Shown here piece by piece: positions 1 to 5,079 of a DNA stretch of 5,601 nucleotides (position 1 is its first letter; each line of letters starts with the position of its first letter). The translations under genes were made by a program, and so were the position numbers. The notes below the pieces were generated by a model. That model saw only the letters and a list, made by a program, of their open reading frames with translations, had not been told where the DNA came from and did no database searches. Source of the stretch: an uncultured Paracoccaceae bacterium. GTDB taxonomy: Bacteria > Pseudomonadota > Alphaproteobacteria > Rhodobacterales > Rhodobacteraceae. The DNA lies in the NCBI GenBank assembly GCA_913054485.1, contig CAJXHQ010000236.1:1-5601 (forward strand). The letters are read 5' to 3'.

Positions 1-614
1 ATAACAACAACGTCGGCATCGGCGCGCCGGAGATCGAATATGGCTACGAGCCGGGCGGCGAGTGGATCGACCTGATCACCGTGCACAAGGGCGGGCTGTT
101 CGGCACCGATTACCGGATGCTGTTTCCGTCGGATGGTATTGAAGGGATCAAGCGCTTCTACCTCGACTGCCTTGTCGCTTTCGGCAAACGTGGGCTGGCC
201 TGCCAGCCGGCCATCATCGGCATCGGCCTTGGCGGTTGCAAGGACTCTTGCATGGTGCTGGGCAAGCGCGCCGCCTGCCTGCGCACGGTGGGGGACAGGA
301 ACTCGGATCCGAAGATCGCCGCGCTTGAGGATGAGCTGAAAGAGCTGGGAAACTCCATCGGCATGGGCGCCATGGGGTTTGTCGGCAAGAACATGGTGAT
401 CGATACCAATATCGAGGTCGGCTATTGCCACACCGGCGGCATGCAGATGTCGGTGCATGCCTTCTGCCTGTCGTCGCGCCGTGCGGTGGCGCGGGTCTAT
501 GCCGATGGCCGCGTGGAATACCGCACCGATCCGGACTGGTTCACGCCTTATCAGCGCCGCGAGACTGTCGACTGGGAGATGCCGGCACAGGAGGTGACCC
601 ATGAAACCGCGTGA
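1..614 (+). CDS. Class I fumarase / L(+)-tartrate dehydratase-type hydro-lyase, alpha subunit (3' part)
   Basis: The gene enters from the left edge; the open frame runs through codon position 3 with no start visible, and 203 residues are seen. Related alpha subunits are about 280-300 residues, so roughly 90 N-terminal residues, including the first cluster cysteine, should lie outside. Family features, numbered from the first full codon, are the ACQPAIIGIGLGG segment (66-78, matching the usual CPP-x-GxGxGG region, with Cys67 the likely second [4Fe-4S] ligand), GNSIGMGAMGFVGKN (116-130) and YCHTGGMQMSV (141-151), where Cys142 may be the third ligand. The C-terminal DPDWFTPYQRR is typical of the end of such subunits. 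With the beta subunit it would form a cytoplasmic, oxygen-sensitive dehydratase removing water from a 2-hydroxy-dicarboxylate. Odd point: where relatives usually have KGGGSEN it reads KGGLFGTDYRML (29-40). A GTG at 81 is internal, not a start. The family is firm; the substrate is not known. Confidence 0.88.
   Translation, partial: NNNVGIGAPEIEYGYEPGGEWIDLITVHKGGLFGTDYRMLFPSDGIEGIKRFYLDCLVAFGKRGLACQPAIIGIGLGGCKDSCMVLGKRAACLRTVGDRNSDPKIAALEDELKELGNSIGMGAMGFVGKNMVIDTNIEVGYCHTGGMQMSVHAFCLSSRRAVARVYADGRVEYRTDPDWFTPYQRRETVDWEMPAQEVTHETA
589..597 (+). promoter_or_regulatory. Strong Shine-Dalgarno site for the beta subunit
   Basis: AGGAGGTGA matches the anti-SD complement across nine bases, and its GGAGG core ends six bases before the ATG at 601. 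It lies inside the last codons of the alpha gene. This fixes the beta start and supports balanced, coupled translation of the two subunits. Confidence 0.85.
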
Positions 615-1269
615 AATCACCCTGTCGACCACCCCAACACCGGAAGATATCGCCGCGCTGCGCCTCGGCGACATCGTCTACCTGGACGGGCTGATGTACA
701 CCGCGCGCGAGGGCGTCTACATGCGCGCGCTGGAGGATAAGGCCAATATCCCGATGGAGCTGCCGTCGGAGAGCGCCGCCAACTTCCATTGCTCCCCGGC
801 CGCCGCGATCCGCGAGGACGGCACGTTCAACATGGGGGCAGTCACCGCGACGGCCTCGTTCCGGTTTGCCAAATGGCTGCCCGAATGGATGGCCAAAACC
901 GGCGCCAAGCTGATTGTCGGCAAAGGCGGCATGTCCTCAAAAGACTACAAGGACTATTTCGTGCCCAATGGCGCGGTCTATCTGACCACCGTGGGCTATG
1001 GCACCGGTGCCCTGCTGGGGCGCGGTGTTGAGAATGTCGAGGCCGTGCACTGGAACGAAGAGCTGGGACTGGCGCAGGCCATGTGGGTGCTGCGCTGCAA
1101 CCGCATGGGGCCTTTCATCGTGGCCTCGGACCTGGACGGAAATTGCCTGTTCGAACGCGAGAACGAGAAGATCAAGGCGAACCTTGAGCAGGTCTATGAG
1201 GGCACCAGGCCGGCCGTTCTGAAACGCTTTGGCGAAACGGACGACAGGGGCGACGAGCTGATCGGCTGA
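601..1269 (+). CDS. Class I fumarase / L(+)-tartrate dehydratase-type hydro-lyase, beta subunit
   Basis: This complete 222-residue protein has the usual size for the separate beta subunit, which matches the C-terminal domain of one-chain class I fumarases. Visible family marks are LRLGDIVYLDG (20-30), the YTARE segment (33-37; relatives have YTARD, whose Arg contacts substrate carboxylate), VGKGGM (106-111, with the conserved Lys108), NGAVYLTTVGYGTGALL (123-139), and the EAMWVL-like AQAMWVLRCNRMGPFIVASDLDGN (158-181). The ATG overlaps the end of the alpha gene by 14 bases and has a near-perfect SD six bases upstream, so the two are co-translated and should form one heteromeric enzyme. Odd point: the usual GPTTSxRM substrate loop is replaced by GAVTATASFRF (79-89), which is longer and lacks the adjacent Thr pair at that spacing. 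The C-terminus is acidic and polar. It could be a tartrate, fumarate or another hydroxy-diacid dehydratase. Confidence 0.9.
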   Translation: MKPREITLSTTPTPEDIAALRLGDIVYLDGLMYTAREGVYMRALEDKANIPMELPSESAANFHCSPAAAIREDGTFNMGAVTATASFRFAKWLPEWMAKTGAKLIVGKGGMSSKDYKDYFVPNGAVYLTTVGYGTGALLGRGVENVEAVHWNEELGLAQAMWVLRCNRMGPFIVASDLDGNCLFERENEKIKANLEQVYEGTRPAVLKRFGETDDRGDELIG

Positions 1270-1297
1270 CCCCGGATCGCGCGCCGGGGCTTTGTGT
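1270..1297 (+). terminator. Probable intrinsic terminator after the hydro-lyase genes
   Basis: Starting right after the beta stop codon, CCCCGG (1270-1275) pairs perfectly with CCGGGG (1284-1289) across an 8-base loop, followed by CTTTGTGT. The stem is GC-rich but only six pairs long and the T tract is interrupted, so it may be a weak or leaky terminator that lets some transcripts continue into the downstream LysR gene. Confidence 0.5.
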
Positions 1298-1312
1298 AAA
1301 AATTTGTTACAC
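1294..1312. promoter_or_regulatory. Inverted repeat GTGTAA-N7-TTACAC, candidate operator
   Basis: Two perfect 6-base arms (1294-1299 and 1307-1312) flank an AT-rich 7-base spacer, in a locally AT-rich patch within otherwise GC-rich DNA. It sits about 80 bases before the start of the downstream LysR gene and partly overlaps the tail of the upstream terminator. The dyad form and place fit a protein binding site for autoregulation of that regulator. The binding protein is not known, and I could not fit a convincing -35/-10 pair beside it. Confidence 0.45.
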
Positions 1313-1377
1313 TGATCGCGGACCCGTGCTGTATTGCGTTAAGAATTTTGCCAATGCGCCGCTCTGCGGCGGCCAGC

Positions 1378-1383
1378 AAAGGA
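1378..1383 (+). promoter_or_regulatory. Ribosome binding site that decides the start of the first LysR gene
   Basis: AAAGGA ends nine bases before the ATG at 1393. Earlier in-frame starts (TTG 1348, ATG 1354) have no comparable site, and the residues they would add are unlike the LysR N-terminus. Confidence 0.6.
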
Positions 1384-1392
1384 TGCCGCGCC

Positions 1393-2292
1393 ATGTCGAT
1401 CAAAATCCTTCGAACCCTCATCGCTGTTGCCGACCGCGGCACGTTTTCTGCTGCGGCGGATGCGGTCTGTGTGACCCACGCGGCAGTCAGCCAGCAGATG
1501 CGCGCGCTGGAAGAAGACTGGCAGATTGTTGTCTTTGACCGCTCTACCCGCACCCCGGAATTCACCCCCGTGGGCCGTGCTCTTCTGGCCAAGGCGCGCG
1601 AAGTTGTGCTGGCCTATGACAGTATCCTGCCTTCAGTGCTGGGCGACGACGGGCTGAAGGGGGAATTCCGCCTTGGCACCGTTCCCACCGCGCTCAGCGC
1701 GCTGGTGCCGGCCTCCGTATCGCGCCTTAAGGAGGAATACAGCGCGCTGCACGTGCGCCTATATGCCGGGCAGACGCCGCATCTGGTCCGCCAGATCGAA
1801 CGCAACGAGCTGGACGCGGCCATCGTCACCCGGCCGGCGACCATCCCGGCCGGGCTCGGCTGGCACGCTATTGCGGATGAACCGCTGGAACTGATCGCGC
1901 CCCCCCACCTGGACAGTGCCGACCCGATTGAGCTGTTGCAAAGCCAGCCCTTCATCCGCTTCACCCGTGACGCTCTGCTCGGCGGTATCATCGAGAACTG
2001 GCTGCAACACGAGGAACTGGCGGTGCATGAAAGCATGGAACTGGAGAGCCTGGAGGCGATCTCTTCGCTGGTGGCGGCCAACCTTGGCGTCTCGATCGTA
2101 CCGCGCTGCTGCGCCACGCCAGTGAGCAGCCCGGCTCTGGCCCACCTGCCGCTGAAGACCGCGCCGGCGCGCAAGCTGGGCCTGATCTTCCGGGTCGATG
2201 GAACCAAACCCCTGGTGGTGGAACAGGTGCAGAAGTCACTGCTTGAATCTGTTGAACAACCGGCAGACGCCGCCCAAGCCGACCCGCGTTGA
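1393..2292 (+). CDS. LysR-type transcriptional regulator (next to hydro-lyase genes)
   Basis: From ATG 1393 the protein has 299 residues, the normal LysR-type length. A winged helix-turn-helix fills the N-terminus: LRTLIAVADRGTFSAAAD (6-23), then the recognition helix region THAAVSQQMRALEE (28-41), then the wing FDRSTRTPEFTPVGRALL (48-64). A linker helix (about 65-90) leads into a periplasmic-binding-protein-like effector domain (about 91-290), seen in EFRLGTVPTALSALVPASVSRLKEEYSALHVRL and in VAANLGVSIVPRCC (227-240), the usual late element of the fold. The frame stays open further upstream to a TTG at 1348, but residues added there (a run like RRSAAASKG) are not LysR-like. It is cytoplasmic, DNA-binding and probably tetrameric. 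Being 123 bases downstream of and co-oriented with the hydro-lyase genes, it may regulate them or itself. The effector cannot be read from the sequence. Confidence 0.93.
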   Translation: MSIKILRTLIAVADRGTFSAAADAVCVTHAAVSQQMRALEEDWQIVVFDRSTRTPEFTPVGRALLAKAREVVLAYDSILPSVLGDDGLKGEFRLGTVPTALSALVPASVSRLKEEYSALHVRLYAGQTPHLVRQIERNELDAAIVTRPATIPAGLGWHAIADEPLELIAPPHLDSADPIELLQSQPFIRFTRDALLGGIIENWLQHEELAVHESMELESLEAISSLVAANLGVSIVPRCCATPVSSPALAHLPLKTAPARKLGLIFRVDGTKPLVVEQVQKSLLESVEQPADAAQADPR

Positions 2293-2333
2293 ACGTATCC
2301 GCCATCACGTCTTGAACGGTAGCCAGCCATGGT

Positions 2334-2364
2334 TGCCAGCAGATTGGCACGGGTGCAGCTGGCA
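2334..2364 (+). terminator. Imperfect stem-loop after the first LysR gene, possible terminator
   Basis: TGCCAGC (2334-2340) pairs with GCTGGCA (2358-2364); inside, GCAC (2347-2350) can pair with GTGC (2353-2356) only across a very tight 2-base turn. It begins about 40 bases after the regulator stop and is followed by GTTAAT, not by a T run. It may stop or stabilise the transcript end, but evidence for true intrinsic termination is weak. Confidence 0.3.
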
Positions 2365-2404
2365 GTTAATGCGCATCATTTGCGGCAAGGCGGGACAGGC
2401 AGCG

Positions 2405-2443
2405 ACCGCCGCGGCCCCGGTTGCCCTAACCGGGGCCGGCGGT
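2405..2443. terminator. Long GC-rich hairpin between the convergent LysR genes
   Basis: A perfect 10-pair stem, GGCCCCGGTT (2413-2422) with AACCGGGGCC (2428-2437), has a 5-base loop. It is extended below a 2-base bulge by ACCGCC (2405-2410) pairing with GGCGGT (2438-2443). It lies over the last codons and stop (2426-2428) of the minus-strand LysR gene, so the stop codon sits at the loop. It would form in RNA from either strand. No T tract follows on either side, so it is better seen as a structural or Rho-aided transcript end than as a classic terminator. Confidence 0.5.
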
Positions 2444-3328
2444 GATGCCGTGATAAAGCGCCTGCACCCAGTTGCAGAACAGCGTCACCTCTTCGCGCTG
2501 CTCTGCGCCGCGGTTCCTCAGCAGGTAATGCGAGCGCCGTTTGGCGAGCTGATACGGGGCAGGCACCAGCAGAATACCCTGTTCAAGATACTGGCGGGCA
2601 AAGCTTTCCAAAACCATTGTCACCCCCTGCCCCGCGGCCACGGCCTGCAGCGCCAGCAGCGACGAGTCTGCCTGCAGCCACGCCGGGTCCGGCCGCAGGT
2701 CCAGCCCATGCAGGTCAGAGAGCTTCTGCCAGTCGGACTCGGAACCGATGATCTGCACCACCTTGCCGCGGGCCAGCGCTTGAATGGACAGATCCTTGCC
2801 GAACTGCGCGGCATAATCCGGCCTGCAGACCGGGATCGCAGATTCATGGCCCAAGTGCACCGTATTGCCCTCCTGCCAGTCCCCCATGCCGTAGCGGATA
2901 TCCACGTCCAGCCCCTCGTCATCAAAGCGGTCCGCCCAGACAGAAGTGGTCAGCCGCACCGCAATGTCCGGATGCGCCGCTTTGAACTCGGCCAAACGCG
3001 GCGCGATCACCAGCGCCGCGCAGGAGATCGACGCCCGGACCCGCACCACCCGCTTGCTGTTTTTGCCAAACAGCCCGCTGGTGGCCTGCGCCATTTCATC
3101 GAAAGATTTCCTGACGGTCTGGGCATAGGCCAGGCCGATATCGCTGAGCACAACACCGCGCGGCAAGCGGGTGAAAAGCTGCGCGCCCAGATGGGTTTCC
3201 AAGTTGCGGATCTGCTGGCTGATCGCTGCCGGGGTCAAGCCCAGCTCCTCCGCGGCGGCAGCAAAACTGCTGTGGCGCGCGGCGGATTCAAAAGCCTTCA
3301 GCCAGGTGACATGGGGCAGCTTTGCCAT
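2426..3328 (-). CDS. LysR-type transcriptional regulator, GcvA-like (divergent from GMC operon)
   Basis: This is a complete 300-residue LysR-type regulator. The N-terminus MAKLPHVTWLKAFESAARHSSFAAAAEELGLTPAAISQQIRNLE is a textbook helix-turn-helix (recognition helix about 32-44), followed by the wing LFTRLPRGVVLSDIG (51-65). The LPRGV wing and, in the effector domain, DVDIRYGMGDWQEGNTVHL (141-159) are typical of the GcvA-like branch, as is DSSLLALQAVAAGQGVTMVL (221-240). It is transcribed away from the GMC oxidoreductase gene across about 100 bases, the classic arrangement in which a LysR protein controls the divergent operon and itself. The ATG at 3328 is chosen because it gives the standard N-terminus; only a weak GGGA lies upstream. 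The GcvA label means similarity of type, not control of glycine cleavage. A long plus-strand open frame opposite it is a shadow of GC-rich coding. Confidence 0.94.
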   Translation of the reverse strand: MAKLPHVTWLKAFESAARHSSFAAAAEELGLTPAAISQQIRNLETHLGAQLFTRLPRGVVLSDIGLAYAQTVRKSFDEMAQATSGLFGKNSKRVVRVRASISCAALVIAPRLAEFKAAHPDIAVRLTTSVWADRFDDEGLDVDIRYGMGDWQEGNTVHLGHESAIPVCRPDYAAQFGKDLSIQALARGKVVQIIGSESDWQKLSDLHGLDLRPDPAWLQADSSLLALQAVAAGQGVTMVLESFARQYLEQGILLVPAPYQLAKRRSHYLLRNRGAEQREEVTLFCNWVQALYHGITAGPG

Positions 3329-3428
3329 TGCGATAGTTAATCCCAGTTAGGCCATAGGGGCAAAACGCATTGTTTGATTAATGCATAGGCAAGTCTTCAA
3401 AGTCGCGCAAGACAACGGGACTGTACGG
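3329..3428. promoter_or_regulatory. Divergent promoter region between LysR and GMC oxidoreductase genes
   Basis: These 100 bases hold the promoters for both directions and are more AT-rich than the surroundings. Visible elements are an inverted repeat GCATT-N8-AATGC (3367-3371 and 3380-3384) around TTGTTTGATTAATG, and a direct repeat GTTA (3335-3338 and 3345-3348). GcvA-type regulators are known to favour CTAAT-like sites; here only related TTAATC (3336-3341) and GATTAA (3376-3381) are seen, not exact copies. I found no confident -35/-10 pair on either strand. Assignment as a regulator site is inferred from position and symmetry. Confidence 0.5.
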
Positions 3429-5066
3429 ATGGCAATGGAATTCGATTTTATCATCATAGGGGCCGGCTCGGCCGGATGTGTTCTGGCGGACAAGCTGACC
3501 GCCTGCGGCCGGCACCGGGTGCTGCTGGTGGAGGCCGGCGGCAGCGACCTGCACCCTTGGGTCAAGATCCCGTTGGGCTATGGCTTCACCTTTTCCGACC
3601 CCGCGGTGAACTGGCGCTACACTGCCGCGCCGGATCCCGGGCTGCAGGGCCGGGAAGGATACTGGCCGCGCGGCAAGGTGATTGGCGGCTCCAGCTCGAT
3701 CAATGCGATGGCCTATATGCGCGGTCTGCCGCATGACTTTGACGACTGGCAAGCGGCGGGCGCCACGGGCTGGGGCTGGGACACCGTGCGGCCCAGCTTC
3801 GAGACGCTGGAAAGCAATGACGAACCCGCAGCAGACGGCACGCGGCAGCGGCGCGGCAGCGGGCCGGTTCTGGTCACTGACATGCGCGAGCGGATGCATC
3901 CTTTCACGCGGAACTTCCTGAACGCGGCGCAGGAGATGGGCTGGCCGGTTCAGGACGACCTGAATGCGGACCCCGGCGAAGGCCTGGGTTATGTACGCAG
4001 CACCGTACGCGGCGGGCGGCGCTGGTCGGCGGCGGACGCCTTCCTGCGCCCGGCCCTGAAACGCCCCAACCTGCATGTTGTCCGCAATGCGCTGGTGGAA
4101 AAGATCCTGCTGAAAGGTCGCCGTGCCACCGGCATCCGCTTCCGGCGCGGCGGCAAGACCGCAGAAGCCCGCGCCGCCCGCGAGGTGATCCTCAGCGCCG
4201 GAGCGGTGAACTCGCCTCAGCTGCTGCAGCTCTCCGGCATCGGGCCGGCGGAGATGCTGAAGTCCCATGGCCTCGAGGTGCAGCACCACCTGCCCGAGGT
4301 CGGCCGGGGCTTGCAGGATCACCTGGCGGTTTCGCATTTTTTCTGGGCCAATGCGGCGACGCTGAATGCCTCGCTCGGCAGCCGCGCGGGTCAGATGGCG
4401 GCTGGGCTGCGCTACCTGCTGACCCGCCGCGGGCCACTTAGTGTGCCGGTCAACCAGTGCAGCGGCTTCGCCCGCACCGAAGGGGCTGCACTGCCGGATG
4501 TGCAGGTCTATTGCAATCCGGCATCATACGCGACATTGCCAAACGGCAAGCCGCAGGTCGACCGGAACAGCGGGTTCCTGCTGTGCGTGCAGCCTTGCCG
4601 CCCGACCAGCCGCGGCGAGATCTCGCTGCGGTCGGCCAACCCCGCCGAGGCACCGCTGATCCAGCCCAATTCCCTGGCCACGGAAGAAGACCGCTCCACT
4701 GCTCTGCGCGCCAGCCGCCTGCTGCAACAGCTGGCGGCAACACCGGCGATCACATCGGTCACCCGCGCCCGCCGCGCGCCGGACATTGCAGATATGGATG
4801 ACACAGCCCTGCTAGAGGACTTCCGCGCCCGTGCCGGAACCGTATATCATCCCAGCTGCACCTGCCGCATGGGCACGGACGCCAGCACTTCGGTGCTGGA
4901 CGGCCGCCTGCGGGTGCATGGGCTGGCCGGGCTGCGGGTGATCGACGCCTCGGCCTTTCCCAACATCACCTCAGGCAACACCAACGCCCCCACCATGATG
5001 CTGGCTGCACGCGCCGCGGACATGGTGCTGGAAGACACGAAAACCGCCGCCTGCGCGGCCGAATGA
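3429..5066 (+). CDS. GMC-family FAD-dependent oxidoreductase (choline/alcohol dehydrogenase-like)
   Basis: From ATG 3429 it has 545 residues, normal for bacterial GMC dehydrogenases. FDFIIIGAGSAG (5-16) is the dinucleotide fold for FAD and VLLVEAGG (31-38) holds the acidic residue that binds the adenosine ribose. GKVIGGSSSINAMAYMRG (82-99) is GMC signature 1 and GAVNSPQLLQLSGIG (258-272) is signature 2. The C-terminal YHPSCTCRMG (473-482) and SGNTNAPTMM (515-524) give the expected catalytic pair His474 and Asn517, 43 residues apart as usual. There is no signal peptide, so it is probably cytoplasmic; electrons would go to a quinone or other acceptor. It oxidises a primary or secondary alcohol, but the substrate is not readable; an automatic choline dehydrogenase label would be unsafe, since no betaine genes are nearby. 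An ATG at 3381 would add residues before the FAD fold and has no good SD; GGGA at 3417-3420 favours 3429, though ATG 3435 is also possible. It leads an operon with the next gene. Confidence 0.93.
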   Translation: MAMEFDFIIIGAGSAGCVLADKLTACGRHRVLLVEAGGSDLHPWVKIPLGYGFTFSDPAVNWRYTAAPDPGLQGREGYWPRGKVIGGSSSINAMAYMRGLPHDFDDWQAAGATGWGWDTVRPSFETLESNDEPAADGTRQRRGSGPVLVTDMRERMHPFTRNFLNAAQEMGWPVQDDLNADPGEGLGYVRSTVRGGRRWSAADAFLRPALKRPNLHVVRNALVEKILLKGRRATGIRFRRGGKTAEARAAREVILSAGAVNSPQLLQLSGIGPAEMLKSHGLEVQHHLPEVGRGLQDHLAVSHFFWANAATLNASLGSRAGQMAAGLRYLLTRRGPLSVPVNQCSGFARTEGAALPDVQVYCNPASYATLPNGKPQVDRNSGFLLCVQPCRPTSRGEISLRSANPAEAPLIQPNSLATEEDRSTALRASRLLQQLAATPAITSVTRARRAPDIADMDDTALLEDFRARAGTVYHPSCTCRMGTDASTSVLDGRLRVHGLAGLRVIDASAFPNITSGNTNAPTMMLAARAADMVLEDTKTAACAAE

Positions 5067-5068
5067 CC

Positions 5069-5072
5069 AGGA
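5069..5072 (+). promoter_or_regulatory. Ribosome binding site of the enolase-superfamily gene
   Basis: AGGA lies three bases after the GMC stop and seven bases before ATG 5080. The 13-base gap leaves no room for a separate promoter, supporting co-transcription. Confidence 0.6.
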
Positions 5073-5079
5073 CACCCTC

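Noticed and set aside
1900..1906. A run of seven C bases inside the first LysR gene, possible slippage or phase-variation site
   Set aside because: The frame is intact through it with a normal protein on both sides, and seven bases in GC-rich DNA is not remarkable.
2369..2376. ATGCGCAT, an 8-base palindrome in the gap between the LysR genes
   Set aside because: It is too short and likely to occur by chance; it has no conserved motif identity that I recognise.
2198..3340. A 380-codon plus-strand open frame opposite the second LysR gene
   Set aside because: Its product is rich in Arg, Gln, His and Pro with no family likeness, while the minus strand encodes a perfect LysR protein. It is a by-product of GC-rich codon use.
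3378..4337. A 319-codon minus-strand open frame inside the GMC gene
   Set aside because: It lies fully opposite all the FAD-binding motifs of a convincing plus-strand enzyme, and its translation is low-complexity without recognisable domains.
3429..5066. Assignment as choline dehydrogenase BetA
   Set aside because: GMC motifs are shared across many substrates, and no betaine aldehyde dehydrogenase, BetI or choline transporter is in view; the partner gene points to a different pathway.
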